DNA of 24,462 nucleotides, taken from a virus. A program made the position numbers and the translations under genes. The stretch lies in IMG/VR virus record IMGVR_UViG_3300036846_000524, positions 1 to 24,462 of that record. The stretch is one strand, 5' to 3'. Below are positions 1 through 8,350 of this stretch, piece by piece. Below the pieces are notes generated by a model that saw nothing but the letters and a program-made list of their open reading frames with translations, was not told the DNA's origin and did not search any database. How positions within the stretch are numbered: position 1 is the first letter of the stretch; every line of letters starts with the position of its first letter.

Positions 1-289
1 GCAGGAACCGACAGTGGACGACGCCGTCGTGGAGTCGGCCCGGCTCGCCGCCATCGACTACTGCGTCGGGCGGATCGACCAATCGATCAGCGGGCCGCTC
101 GACGGCTCGGTGCCGATCCCCGCTGGCATCTACGAGGCGGCGCTGCTGTACGCGGCGCGCTTCTACCGGCGCCGGGACTCGCTCGACGGCACGATCGGTT
201 GGGGCGACATGGGCGTGATCCGCGTGGGCGTGAAAGACAACGACGCCGAGGCGTTGCTGGCCCGCTATCTGGCGATCGTGCTCGCATGA
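1..289 (+). CDS. Head-tail connector (adaptor), C-terminal part of gene split by window ends
   Basis: This is the 3' part of a head-tail connector of the HK97 gp6-like kind, a protein that rings the portal and joins the capsid to the neck. The frame is already open at the left edge (codons CAG GAA CCG ACA before the GTG at 14), so that GTG is not the real start. The N-terminal 19 codons lie at 24406-24462. Merging the 7-bp terminal repeat gives one protein of about 112 residues beginning MAAGWPTHDDVCLILRLQEP, with the W-P start, alpha-helical 'VESARLAAIDYC' and 'YEAALLYAARFYRRR' segments usual in the family. It directly follows the major capsid gene and overlaps the next gene by ATGA (286-289). 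The family call rests on position and overall pattern, not a search. Confidence 0.75.
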   Translation, partial: QEPTVDDAVVESARLAAIDYCVGRIDQSISGPLDGSVPIPAGIYEAALLYAARFYRRRDSLDGTIGWGDMGVIRVGVKDNDAEALLARYLAIVLA

Positions 290-669
290 GCTGGGACCGC
301 GCCACGTGTGCCAAGGCGCTCGTGACGCTGCTCGGACCCGCCCTGCCCGGCGTGAGCGTGTACGACCGCCCGATGTACTCGTACAACGCCCCGGCCGTGA
401 TCGTGGGCCGGGCGGCTGAAACCCGTTACTCGACTTTTGCGATCGGCATCGACGAGACGCAGCTGCCGCTCACCGTGGCGGTGGGCACCGAGCGCGAAGA
501 CGACGTGAGCGATCTGATGGCACAGATCCGCAGTGCCATCGAGGGCGACAACTCGCTGGGCGGCACCGTGGCGAGCTGCACCGCCGCGCTCGACCGCAAC
601 TGGCGCAATACCAAGGTGGCCGGTGCGGACCTGCTGGCTGCCGATCTCGTGCTCCAGGTCTACATGTAG
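286..669 (+). CDS. Tail terminator / tail completion-like protein
   Basis: A 127-residue protein starting at the ATG that overlaps the connector stop. The reading frame is open further upstream, but only from this point does it read like protein (MSWDRATCAKALVTLLGP). It begins with a short helix, then a 'VSVYDRPMYSYNAPAVIVGR' strand region, then 'LTVAVGTEREDDVSDLMAQI'. This matches the alpha/beta layout of small siphovirus tail-terminator proteins, which cap the tail tube and dock it to the head. It lies between the connector and the tail tube gene, where a neck or tail-completion protein is expected. The exact role (head closure versus tail terminator) cannot be decided from sequence alone. 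Confidence 0.55.
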   Translation: MSWDRATCAKALVTLLGPALPGVSVYDRPMYSYNAPAVIVGRAAETRYSTFAIGIDETQLPLTVAVGTEREDDVSDLMAQIRSAIEGDNSLGGTVASCTAALDRNWRNTKVAGADLLAADLVLQVYM

Positions 670-680
670 GAGGGCATCAC

Positions 681-1454
681 ATGACACCACCAGCAGCAGC
701 GACCAAAGACGACGCCCCGATCACGGGCGAGGGATCGGCCGGCGAATCGGCACCGAGCGATTCGGGCTTCAAGGACGGCGGGCCGTTCCTGCCGACGCAG
801 CTCGCCACGGGCGATCCGCCACCGCCGGTCGCGGCACCGCTCATACTCAACGACGCCTACTTCGAGCTCAACGGCGTCAACCTGCGCTGCCTGGTGGCGC
901 ACCTCGAGATCGTGCCCGAGAACAAGCTGGTCACGATCACGTCGTTCTGCGCCGAGACCGACTACCCCGGCGTCACCAAGTGGCACCTGCGCGTGACCTT
1001 TCACCAGAGCTTCGACGCGGGCGCCGTGTACCAGACGCTCAACGCCGCCTACTCGAATTACGTCGCCAGCGGGGCACAGGCGCAGTTCAAAGCCCGGCCG
1101 TACGCGTCCCGGCTCGCCAGCGCCACCAACCCGATCATCGCGGGCAGCGTGATCCCGATGCCTTTCGAGCTGCTCATTGGCGACGCTGGTGCGGGCAGCC
1201 AGGTGCAAATCGACTGGAACATGACCACACCGCCCACGGTCAACACCGGCAGCGTGCCCGCTACGGGCGCCACAGCTGGCGCTCCGGGCTTCTACACGCC
1301 AGCCGGGGCGCAGACACCGCCCAACCTGGCCGGGCTGGCTGGCGTGGTCGCCACGCCGGTCGCCGCCTGGCCGACCGGCCAGTACGTGATCACCGCCGAC
1401 CTGCTGGCTGCCTACTGGAACGGCACCGCTTGGGCGGCTGGCAAGGCGCCCTGA
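681..1454 (+). CDS. Major tail tube protein
   Basis: A 257-residue protein placed just before the chaperone and tape-measure genes, the normal position of the tube subunit that polymerises into the tail. Residues 1-55 are rich in Pro, Ala, Asp and Gly and look disordered. The core follows from about residue 58 (NDAYFELNGVNLRCLVAHLE), with the ordered strands 'KLVTITSFCAETDYPG' and 'TKWHLRVTFHQSF' typical of tube proteins. The C-terminus (about 225-257) carries 'WPTGQYVITADLLAAYWNGT', a small add-on motif seen on structural proteins of actinobacterial phages. A strong ribosome site (TAGGAGGG, 668-675) precedes the ATG. The stop overlaps the next start as TGATG. Confidence 0.8.
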   Translation: MTPPAAATKDDAPITGEGSAGESAPSDSGFKDGGPFLPTQLATGDPPPPVAAPLILNDAYFELNGVNLRCLVAHLEIVPENKLVTITSFCAETDYPGVTKWHLRVTFHQSFDAGAVYQTLNAAYSNYVASGAQAQFKARPYASRLASATNPIIAGSVIPMPFELLIGDAGAGSQVQIDWNMTTPPTVNTGSVPATGATAGAPGFYTPAGAQTPPNLAGLAGVVATPVAAWPTGQYVITADLLAAYWNGTAWAAGKAP

Positions 1455-1894
1455 TGCCCGCTGAGCCCACCGTGGCGGTCGTCGGGCTCCGCGCCCTGGC
1501 CCGTGACATCGGCCGGGCGGGCGAGGTCGCCAGCCCGCTCAATCACGTGCTGAGCGAGGCGGGCATGGCCGCAGCCGGGCCGGTGGCCGAGCGGGCGCGC
1601 TCGACCTACCCCGTGGGCAACACGGGCGCCCTGGCGGGCGATGTGCGCGTCACAGCGGCGCGCACGGGCGGCACGGTGCGAGTCGGCCGGGCCAAGGTGC
1701 CCTACGCCGGGCCGGTCGACTTTGGCGGCTACCCCGGCGACCGCGAGTACGTGGCCGACGGGCGCTACCTGTACCCCGCAGCGGCCGGGCTGGGCGAGCA
1801 GAGCGCCGAGCTCTACACCGCCGCACTGGCGCGGGGCTTCGACAACTTCGCCTGGTCCAACGAGGCCAGCGCACCGGAGGCCATACATGACTGA
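1454..1894 (+). CDS. HK97 gp10-like neck/tail protein
   Basis: A 146-residue protein with the signature of the HK97 gp10 family, proteins of the neck/tail-completion region of siphoviruses. Visible family traits are 'ARSTYPVGNTGALAGDVRVT', then 'VRVGRAKVPYAGPVDFGGYP' and a late 'YLYPAAAGL', spaced as usual (P..TG.L, VrvG...PYA, fl..A). The start at 1454 shares bases with the tail tube stop (TGATG). The open frame extends upstream to 533 but is then only a shadow of the tube gene. Unusually it follows the tube gene, whereas gp10-like genes commonly precede it. The 3' end overlaps the chaperone gene by 8 bases. Confidence 0.65.
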   Translation: MPAEPTVAVVGLRALARDIGRAGEVASPLNHVLSEAGMAAAGPVAERARSTYPVGNTGALAGDVRVTAARTGGTVRVGRAKVPYAGPVDFGGYPGDREYVADGRYLYPAAAGLGEQSAELYTAALARGFDNFAWSNEASAPEAIHD

Positions 1895-2228
1895 GCCCTA
1901 CGACGCCCACGCCGACCCCGACCCGGCTGCTGCCGTCGAGGCCTTGCCGACGCTGATCAGCGTGAACACCAGCTTTGCGAACCGCCTGCCGTCCCAGCGC
2001 GTGCTCGACCTGCTCGGCCGTATCGAGGGCGTCGAATTTGGCGAGCTGGCGCAGACCCAACCGTCGCGCCTGCTGGCGTTTCGGGCACTGATGCGCGACT
2101 ATCCCGAGCGCGATCCGACGTCGCTGTGGCTGCACGCCTACGACGTGGAGGTGGCGCTGCTCGACGCAAACCCTACGAACGGGCAGTCGCCGACGGTCGC
2201 GCTCGGTTCTGCCGCTACTGGCGCATGA
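1887..2228 (+). CDS. Tail assembly chaperone, short form (gpG-like)
   Basis: A 113-residue acidic protein encoded immediately before the tape measure, in the position of lambda gpG. Such proteins bind the tape measure and recruit tube subunits during tail assembly but are absent from the virion. The start ATG (1887) overlaps the end of the previous gene. Most of the product is helical (SQRVLDLLGRIEGVEFGELA, SRLLAFRALMRDYPERDPTS). Near its end the zero frame passes over a slippery heptamer at 2168-2174, beyond which translation either continues to the stop at 2226-2228 or shifts into the -1 frame. The short product is the expected major form. Confidence 0.75.
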   Translation: MTEPYDAHADPDPAAAVEALPTLISVNTSFANRLPSQRVLDLLGRIEGVEFGELAQTQPSRLLAFRALMRDYPERDPTSLWLHAYDVEVALLDANPTNGQSPTVALGSAATGA

Positions 2229-2350
2229 CTCCGGCCGAGCTCGACGCGCTCGGTGACGAGGACTACAGCGCAATGGTGCGCCTGATGGGCGCCGAAGCGG
2301 CCGAGCTCGATCGGCTCGCCGCCCAGCAGCGCCAGCTCGCGAGGCGCTGA
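1887..2350 (+). CDS. Tail assembly chaperone, -1 frameshift fusion (gpGT-like)
   Basis: The predicted fusion is read in the first frame to the CCT codon at 2172-2174 and then in the -1 frame from TAC (2174) to the TGA at 2348-2350, about 154 residues. The second frame (YERAVADGRARFCRYWRMTP, then AELDALGDEDYSAMVRLMGA) has no convincing start of its own and only looks like protein after the slippery site. It carries the compact helical, charged C-terminal extension that in lambda gpGT binds the tape measure. Its stop overlaps the tape-measure ATG (TGATG, 2348-2352), as in many siphoviruses. The expected frameshift frequency is not readable from sequence. Confidence 0.7.
2168..2174 (+). promoter_or_regulatory. 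Programmed -1 ribosomal frameshift site A AAC CCT
   Basis: The heptamer fits X XXY YYZ in the correct phase of the zero frame (..GCA AAC CCT ACG..), so both tRNAs can re-pair after slipping back one base (AAA CCC). It lies 54 bases before the zero-frame stop and inside the open -1 frame that encodes the chaperone extension. A short GGCAG/CTGCC pairing downstream (around 2182-2186 and 2209-2213) could help stall the ribosome, but this is weak. Confidence 0.75.
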
Positions 2351-4182
2351 TGGCAGGGCCGTCTATCGCCGTACGCGTGCTCGCTGATCTCAGCGCGCTC
2401 GGCAAATCGATGACCGGCGTCACCGCACAGGGCACCGCTGCCGCGTCGCGCATGAAGAGCGCTTTCTCGGGCATGTTGGGCACGCTGAACGCCTCGGGCG
2501 TGATGGGTCCGTTCGGCAACGCCCTGATGACGGCGCAGACCAGTCTCGAGCACCTGGAGAAGTCGACCAAGAGCACCGGGACGACGATGATGGGGCTGGG
2601 CGGCACCGCCCTCGGTGTGGGCATGGTGCTCCAGCAGGTCGGCTCGAAAGACCAGGCGGCGCACCAGCAGCTCCAGGCGGCGGTGCAGGCCACCGGGCAC
2701 AGCTATGACCAGTACGCGGGCAAGGTCGAAGCGGCCATCGGTCACCAAGAGCACTTCGGGCACACGGCCGACCAGACGCAGAACGCCCTCCAGGTTTTGA
2801 CCCAGGCCACCGGCTCGCCCACCAAGGCGCTCGGGCTGCTGAATACCGCGACCGACCTGGCGGCGGCAAAGCACATGGATCTCGTCGGAGCGGCGACGCA
2901 GCTCGGCAAGGCCTACAACGGGTCGGGGCGCATCCTCAAGGAGTACGGCATCACCACGACGGTGACCGGCAGCGCGCAAAAGGTGCTCACCACCGACACG
3001 AAGCTCGCGCAGGCGGCGGACGCGAAAGCGGCGACGGCGAAGCAGGCGCTCACGCTGCTCCAGACCAAAGACGGCCTCTCGAAAACGCACACCGCCCTCA
3101 CTGCGATGCAGCTCAAGATCGCCCAGGACAAGGTGTCCGCCGCGAACCTGGTCGCGCTCACCAGCCACCAGAAGCTCGCCAAGGCCCAAGACGACGTGAA
3201 GAACAAGACCAGCTCGCAGTCGGTGGCGCTGGGCGAGCTCTCCAAGAAGCTGAGCGGCCAGGCTGCCGCTTCGGCCGACACGTTCAGCGGGAAGCTCGAC
3301 GCGATGAAAGCCAAGATCACCGACTCGATCAGTCAGTTCGGGCAGAAGTACGGCCCGGCCATCGCCGGTGCCGGTGCGGCCATGACCGGGCTCGGCGCCA
3401 CGCTCGAGATCACCAAGGCGGCGACCACTGCGCTCAAGGATGCGCAGATCATCCAGACGGCGATCACGTGGCTGGCCGAAGCGGCAACGTGGGCGTGGAA
3501 CGCCGCCCTCGACGCCAACCCGATCACGCTCATCGCCATCCTGATCGCCGTGGTGCTGGTCGGCGCCGTGCTGCTGATCATCACGCACCTGCACGACTTC
3601 GAGCAGATCATCCTCGACGTGTGGCACTACGCCGTGGTCGCTTTCGACGGCGTCAAGGGCGCCGTGATGGACGTGGTCAACTGGATCAGCCAGCACTGGC
3701 CTTTGCTGCTCGCCATTTTGACCGGGCCGATCGGGCTGGCGATCTACTTCATCACCTCCAACTTCGACACACTGGTCGGCTTCGTGACCGGGCTGCCTGG
3801 CCGTATCGCTCACGCGGCGGCGGGCATTTGGGATTGGGTCGCCAAGCCGTTTATTCACCTGCTCAACGACGTGATCCACGCCTGGAACGATCTGCACTTC
3901 ACGACGCCCAGCGTCGACATCTTCGGCTATCACACGCCGAGCGTGACGATCGGCGTGCCGCACATACCCGACATTCCCGGCGCAGCGCAGGGCGGGCTGA
4001 TGACCAAGACCGGCCTGATCTACGCGCACGCCGGTGAGCTGATATCGCCCGCGCCCAACATCAGCAACGGCCCGGTGGTGAGCATCGACAACGCCCACTT
4101 TCACAACGAGCTCGACATCGATGCGATCATGCGCCGAGCCGCCTGGCTGGGCCGGTCGCGTGCGGTGCGCCTCTCGGCATGA
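2350..4182 (+). CDS. Tape measure protein
   Basis: At 610 residues this is the longest gene of the window. It is the tape measure that sets tail length and travels through the tube at infection. By the usual rule of about 1.5 angstrom per residue it predicts a tail of roughly 90 nm. The N-terminal half is Ala/Gln/Lys-rich helix with a repeating core (GHSYDQYAGKVEAAIGHQEH, KALGLLNTATDLAAAKHMDL) and coiled-coil-like stretches (KLAKAQDDVKNK). Two hydrophobic segments, about residues 390-413 and 450-470, suit membrane passage of DNA. The C-terminus is rich in beta/loop sequence ('GYHTPSVTIGVPHIPDIPGA'). It is translationally coupled to the chaperone by TGATG and to the next gene by ATGA. A long open frame on the opposite strand is a shadow. 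Confidence 0.9.
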   Translation: MAGPSIAVRVLADLSALGKSMTGVTAQGTAAASRMKSAFSGMLGTLNASGVMGPFGNALMTAQTSLEHLEKSTKSTGTTMMGLGGTALGVGMVLQQVGSKDQAAHQQLQAAVQATGHSYDQYAGKVEAAIGHQEHFGHTADQTQNALQVLTQATGSPTKALGLLNTATDLAAAKHMDLVGAATQLGKAYNGSGRILKEYGITTTVTGSAQKVLTTDTKLAQAADAKAATAKQALTLLQTKDGLSKTHTALTAMQLKIAQDKVSAANLVALTSHQKLAKAQDDVKNKTSSQSVALGELSKKLSGQAAASADTFSGKLDAMKAKITDSISQFGQKYGPAIAGAGAAMTGLGATLEITKAATTALKDAQIIQTAITWLAEAATWAWNAALDANPITLIAILIAVVLVGAVLLIITHLHDFEQIILDVWHYAVVAFDGVKGAVMDVVNWISQHWPLLLAILTGPIGLAIYFITSNFDTLVGFVTGLPGRIAHAAAGIWDWVAKPFIHLLNDVIHAWNDLHFTTPSVDIFGYHTPSVTIGVPHIPDIPGAAQGGLMTKTGLIYAHAGELISPAPNISNGPVVSIDNAHFHNELDIDAIMRRAAWLGRSRAVRLSA

Positions 4183-5777
4183 CCATCGCCGCACCACCGC
4201 TCACCCCGGCGCAGGCGTACCGCGCCGCAGTGCTGGCGTCGGCGCCGCAGGCGTATTGGCCGCTGGACGACCTCGTCGGCAGCGCCACGGCGCGCGAGGT
4301 GGCGCACAACGCCAACGGGCTTGTCGAGGGCGGTGTCACGTTCCAGGTGCCCGATCCGTTCGGCGCTGCCGCAGCGGCGCACTTCGACGGCTCGAGCGCC
4401 TACGTGGTCGACCCCTCGGGCCGTGCCCGCGTCGCAGCGGTGCCGTTCACCGTCGAGTGCTGGTATCGCACGACGCAGGCCGGTGCGTCGCTGGTCGAAT
4501 TCAACTCGACGCAGCTCGCCCCGCTCGGCACCACCTACGGCTCGGCGCTGTATCTCAACGGCGGGCAGCTGACCGGCTTCAGCTTCGGAGGCCCGCTCAC
4601 GGTGCTTTCCGAGGGCAAGCTCAGCAACGACGGCCTGTGGCATTGGTGCGCGTTCGTCTTCGACGGCGCGCAGGGCGTGCTCTACCGCGACGGCGTGCAG
4701 GTGGCGCAGATGGCACTGGCGATGACGCAGGGCTTCACCGCCTACTGGCACATCGGGCTCGGGAGGCGCCTCAACACCTACCTGCTGGGCGACATGGCCC
4801 ACGTCGCCACGTACACGCGCGCCCTCGGGCCGAGCGAGCTGCTGGGCCACTACAGCGCCGCACTGACCGCCGCACCGACGCTGCCCGCCCGGCGAGCCTG
4901 GCTGGTGCTGCCCAACGGCCAGTCGATCCTGCTCGACAATCCCGCAGGCGGCTACTTCTGCCAATCGCTCGACCTCGGGACGCCGGTCGTGCGCGACGTG
5001 GTGGTGAACCGCCCCGATCAGCACGGCACCGACGACCGCAGCGCCTACTTCGCCGGGCGCACGGTGGTCGCCAACATCACCGCCCTGTCGACCGCACGGG
5101 CGCAGATCGACGCCGTGGCCGCAGCGTTCGCTCCGTACATGCTGCCCGGCGTGCGCCCCGTGCTGCACTACGTGCTCGACCGGCCCGGTGCGCCCGAGCG
5201 CGTGCTCACGGTGCGCGGCGAGGCCTACGACTTCCCGATTGTGGGCGCCGTGGAGCGGGACATCACGCTCACGTGGGTCGCGCCCGACCCGGTGGTGCGC
5301 GATCCCAACGTGCAGATCGCCACGGCATTCTCGGGCAGCTCGGGCGGCGGGCGTGTCTACAACCTCACGTACCCGCGTGACTACCCGACCGGCGGCGCGG
5401 CGTCGGGCACCACGATCACCACTGCGGGCGACCTACCGGCGCAGCCGATGCTGCACATCTACGGGCCGATCACGACGCCCAAGGTCACGTTCTTGACGCA
5501 GCTGAGCGGGCAGACGTTCCAAGTGTGGGGCGTCCACGGCTTCGCCATCGCGGCGGGCCACTACGTCGCCATCGACACCGCAGCGCGCACGGCGTATCTC
5601 GACGGCGACCGGACCAAGAACCTGCTCGCCTCGATCGACTGGCTGAACACCAGCTGGCCCATGCTGCCGCCGCTGCCCGACTCGAGCACCATGACCATCG
5701 CGGGCGATCCGCAGGGCGGTGTGATGACCGGCGTGACGCAGGTGCAGGCCACGTGGCAGGACGGCTTTCTCACGTGA
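4179..5777 (+). CDS. Distal tail protein (Dit) with N-terminal LamG-like lectin domain
   Basis: A 532-residue protein directly after the tape measure, the position of the distal tail protein that forms the hub of the tail tip. Residues about 15-228 look like a LamG/concanavalin A-like jelly roll: 'AYWPLDD' at the start, 'FTVECWYRTT', 'WHWCAFVFDG' with 'LYRDGVQV', and the typical closing 'GDMAHVATYTRALGPSELLG'. The remainder (about 235-532) has Dit-like features ('VVRDVVVNRPDQHGTDDRSA', 'ERDITLTWVAPDPVVRD'). Dits carrying carbohydrate-binding modules ('evolved Dits') are known to bind host surface polysaccharides. Here the module sits at the N-terminus, not in an internal loop. The start ATG overlaps the tape-measure stop. 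Confidence 0.75.
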   Translation: MTIAAPPLTPAQAYRAAVLASAPQAYWPLDDLVGSATAREVAHNANGLVEGGVTFQVPDPFGAAAAAHFDGSSAYVVDPSGRARVAAVPFTVECWYRTTQAGASLVEFNSTQLAPLGTTYGSALYLNGGQLTGFSFGGPLTVLSEGKLSNDGLWHWCAFVFDGAQGVLYRDGVQVAQMALAMTQGFTAYWHIGLGRRLNTYLLGDMAHVATYTRALGPSELLGHYSAALTAAPTLPARRAWLVLPNGQSILLDNPAGGYFCQSLDLGTPVVRDVVVNRPDQHGTDDRSAYFAGRTVVANITALSTARAQIDAVAAAFAPYMLPGVRPVLHYVLDRPGAPERVLTVRGEAYDFPIVGAVERDITLTWVAPDPVVRDPNVQIATAFSGSSGGGRVYNLTYPRDYPTGGAASGTTITTAGDLPAQPMLHIYGPITTPKVTFLTQLSGQTFQVWGVHGFAIAAGHYVAIDTAARTAYLDGDRTKNLLASIDWLNTSWPMLPPLPDSSTMTIAGDPQGGVMTGVTQVQATWQDGFLT

Positions 5778-7081
5778 GCGTGCTCGAGGCGCCGATCCAG
5801 CAGACGCCGATCCAGCTGGCGATGCCCGGCACGTACCCCGTGCCGCCCGGCCGTGGCCGCTGGCGCCTCACGATCCACGCCCGCCAGTTCGCCGCAAAGA
5901 ACTGGCAATCGACCATCATCGGAGAGCTGACACGTGCGCGCAACCGCAAGCTGGTCCAAGCTTGGGACGCCGCTGCGGTGCTCACGTTCGACATGGACGG
6001 CCAGGCGCCCGCCGCGGGCATGTTCACCGAGCTGGCGACCGACGTGATCGCGTGGCGCTGGGACGACACGGTCGGCGTCGACCGCCCGGTCTTTCGTGGC
6101 GTGATCAGTGCCAGCGAGGATCAGCTCGACGAGGAGTCGCACGTGGTCAACGTCACGGCGACCGACTACCTGCTGCCGCTGGTGCGGCGCATCTTGTGGG
6201 GCACTCAAGCCGTGACCAACGTCGACCAGGATTCGCTCGTGGCGTCACTGCTCACATGGGCCACGACGCAGGCGCAGACCAGCTCGGGGCACGGCTTCGG
6301 CGCTGGCGCCTACCTGCCGCTCACCGTGTACGCGGCGGCGCCCGACGGCACGCCACGGGGCTCGAGCGTGTCGCTGGGCGCGTCGCCGGTCACGCGGACC
6401 TACTTCGGCAATCAGATCATCAGCGACGCCCTCGACCAGCTCGCCAAATCCGACGGCGGCTTCGACTACGACGTGCTTCCGCTCGGCGGTGTGGCGATGG
6501 GCGTCAACGCCACGAGCGACCAGCTGCGCATCTTCTATCCGGCGCAGGGCGTGGTGCGCACCAGCCCTGCCCTCGTCTACGGCAGCTCGGTCGCCAAGGT
6601 GCAGCGCCAGGTCACCAGCGCCGATTACGGCAACTTCTGGCGCGAGCTCGGCAACAACGCCAACGCCGACCCGAACGTGGCGCAGCTCGTGGGCGAGGCC
6701 TACAACGTCGACGCCAGCGGCAGCGTCGTCGGACTGTGGGCCAACCCCGACAACGCCGCAGACGTGACCATCGGCGACACGCTGAGCGCGCAGGCGCAAG
6801 GCAAGCTGAACCGCTACGGCGTGCTCATCCCGGTCTACACGCTCACGCTTCGCCCCGGCTTCTACTACGCGGGCGCGTTCAACATGGGCGACACGCTGCC
6901 GCTGATCATCATGCACGGGCGGCTGGCGGTGAACACAACGGTGCGCGTGATGGCCATCACCTACGACATCGGCGACGACGGCGAAGAAGACGTCGCCGTG
7001 GTGGTGGGGCGCCCCGACACGACCCTCGTCGACGTGCTCGGGCGCTTCGCGTCCGACGTCGACGCACTGGCACGGAGGTGA
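5774..7081 (+). CDS. Tail protein, ReqiPepy6 Gp37-like (baseplate hub/Tal-like)
   Basis: A 435-residue protein starting at a GTG that overlaps the Dit stop (GTGA). It resembles the Gp37-like family first named in Rhodococcus phage ReqiPepy6, which takes the place of the tail-associated hub protein behind Dit. Visible pattern: 'LTRARNRKLVQAWDAAAVLT', 'TDVIAWRWDD', 'RPVFRGVISASEDQLDEESH', 'VTATDYLLPLVRRIL', and a C-terminal 'DIGDDGEEDVAVVVGRPD'. Such proteins build the trimeric hub at the tail tip. No peptidase or lysozyme motif is visible, so I do not claim an enzymatic role. It ends at a TGA beside the strong ribosome site of the next gene. Confidence 0.65.
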   Translation: MSVLEAPIQQTPIQLAMPGTYPVPPGRGRWRLTIHARQFAAKNWQSTIIGELTRARNRKLVQAWDAAAVLTFDMDGQAPAAGMFTELATDVIAWRWDDTVGVDRPVFRGVISASEDQLDEESHVVNVTATDYLLPLVRRILWGTQAVTNVDQDSLVASLLTWATTQAQTSSGHGFGAGAYLPLTVYAAAPDGTPRGSSVSLGASPVTRTYFGNQIISDALDQLAKSDGGFDYDVLPLGGVAMGVNATSDQLRIFYPAQGVVRTSPALVYGSSVAKVQRQVTSADYGNFWRELGNNANADPNVAQLVGEAYNVDASGSVVGLWANPDNAADVTIGDTLSAQAQGKLNRYGVLIPVYTLTLRPGFYYAGAFNMGDTLPLIIMHGRLAVNTTVRVMAITYDIGDDGEEDVAVVVGRPDTTLVDVLGRFASDVDALARR

Positions 7082-7085
7082 TGTG

Positions 7086-7988
7086 ATGGCACGCTACGCC
7101 CCACTCTGGCAGCAGTTCAGCAGCTATGCCGCTTCGCAGGACCGCTCATTGATCGCCGCACTGTGGCCGAGCGGTGGCCTGCGCGGCGGTGCGGTGACGG
7201 CCGTCGCCAACACGATGACCGCGAGCGTGGCGCCGGGCACGATCGCCGTGCCGCTCCAGGCGGGCCAGGGAAGCGCTCTGTGCATGTGGGACGCCAACGA
7301 GACCGTGACCATCGCCGCAGCGCCGCCGAGCGGGCAGTCGCGCATCGACCTGGTCGTGGCACAGGTGCGCGACAACGCCCTCGACTCGGGCGGGAACAAC
7401 GACTTCATCTTCAGCGCCGTCACCGGCACCGCCGCCGCGTCGAACCCGGCTGTACCGGCGGTGCCGACCAACGCCGCCGCCGTCGCCCAGGTGCTCGTGC
7501 CCGGCGCTGCGGGCAACCTGAACACAGCGACGATCACGATGCCGTCGTCGCCGCTGAGTCCGGGCGACGTCCTGCACGCTGCAGTATTCCGAAACGCCGC
7601 TTTCAATGCCACCTCGACAAAGACAGCGATCGCTTTCGATACGGTCGACCGCGATCTGACCGGGCTATGGGTCGCTGGCCGAACCGCTTTCGTGCTCCCC
7701 GTGACGGGATGGTGGCAAGCGTCGTCAGCAGTGACCGCTCGCCCTGCGAGCGGGTATCAGCTCTGCACGATGCTCGATCAAGCGGGGAGCTTGAGCGCCA
7801 CGATTGCGCAGATCGCAGTGCACTCAAGCACCACCTATCCGTGGACGTCGCTCGCACAGCGCTCCTTCTACGCTGTCGCCGGTGACACCCTTCAAGTAAG
7901 TGCGCAGATTCAGGGGGCTACCTCAGTGGCGGGAGTCGCTGGCCGAAACTGGACCTATGCGACCCTCGACTACCTGGGAACGGGATGA
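7086..7988 (+). CDS. Minor tail / receptor-binding protein with jelly-roll C-terminus
   Basis: A 300-residue protein (ATG 7086, preceded by GGAGG at 7074-7078; the GTG at 7083 is an alternative too near the ribosome site). Residues about 1-165 form a tail-attachment module ('PSGQSRIDLVVAQVRDNALD') found at the tail end of actinophage structural operons. Residues about 166-300 look like a C1q/TNF-type jelly roll ('FVLPVTGWWQASSAVTARPA' ... 'FYAVAGDTLQVSAQIQGATS'), a fold typical of trimeric receptor-binding tips. The DNA for this second half (from about 7575) is visibly poorer in G+C than the genes before it, which suggests a swapped host-range domain. The domain assignment is by pattern only. 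Confidence 0.6.
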   Translation: MARYAPLWQQFSSYAASQDRSLIAALWPSGGLRGGAVTAVANTMTASVAPGTIAVPLQAGQGSALCMWDANETVTIAAAPPSGQSRIDLVVAQVRDNALDSGGNNDFIFSAVTGTAAASNPAVPAVPTNAAAVAQVLVPGAAGNLNTATITMPSSPLSPGDVLHAAVFRNAAFNATSTKTAIAFDTVDRDLTGLWVAGRTAFVLPVTGWWQASSAVTARPASGYQLCTMLDQAGSLSATIAQIAVHSSTTYPWTSLAQRSFYAVAGDTLQVSAQIQGATSVAGVAGRNWTYATLDYLGTG

Positions 7989-8008
7989 CAGAAAGGGAAT
8001 GATTCACG

Positions 8009-8350
8009 ATGAGCTATGAAACGCAGTCACAGCTCGAAGCTGACAACACATTTCAGCAGCGAAACCGCGCGGTCACGCTGCAGCAGGCGCACATTTACAA
8101 AGACGACGCGCGCGCTGACTTCGTCGCTCTTGCGAATGCTGTCATGCGCGACGATCCCGGCCCGTGGTCGACGTTCACGCGTCTCGCTGCTGCAGGGCCA
8201 GGCATCGCAGACAAAGTCACGACAGACGACGGCATCGACTCGTCGCTCGTGCCCGACGAGGATCTGCTGGCACTGACGCAGGGCAACTGGCCCACCGTGG
8301 CCGGGCTGTACTTTGACGCCGAGGGCAACCCGATCGGCGCAACGCTATGA
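8009..8350 (+). CDS. Small tail-end protein of unknown function
   Basis: A 113-residue protein between the putative receptor-binding protein and the endolysin genes, preceded by an AAAGGGA ribosome site. It begins with a Gln/Ala-rich helix (SQLEADNTFQQRNRAVTLQQ) and ends in a loop-rich segment (LTQGNWPTVAGLYFDAEGNP). I do not recognise a domain. Its place suggests a tail-fibre accessory or chaperone. Its first half shares the lower G+C of the preceding gene's C-terminal domain, so the two may have moved together. The stop overlaps the next gene by ATGA. Confidence 0.7.
   Translation: MSYETQSQLEADNTFQQRNRAVTLQQAHIYKDDARADFVALANAVMRDDPGPWSTFTRLAAAGPGIADKVTTDDGIDSSLVPDEDLLALTQGNWPTVAGLYFDAEGNPIGATL

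Noticed and set aside
2263-4197. 644-codon open frame on the minus strand
   Set aside because: It lies exactly opposite the tape measure and chaperone genes, is rich in His/Arg/Gly/Val without any domain, and results from the strong codon bias of GC-rich DNA.
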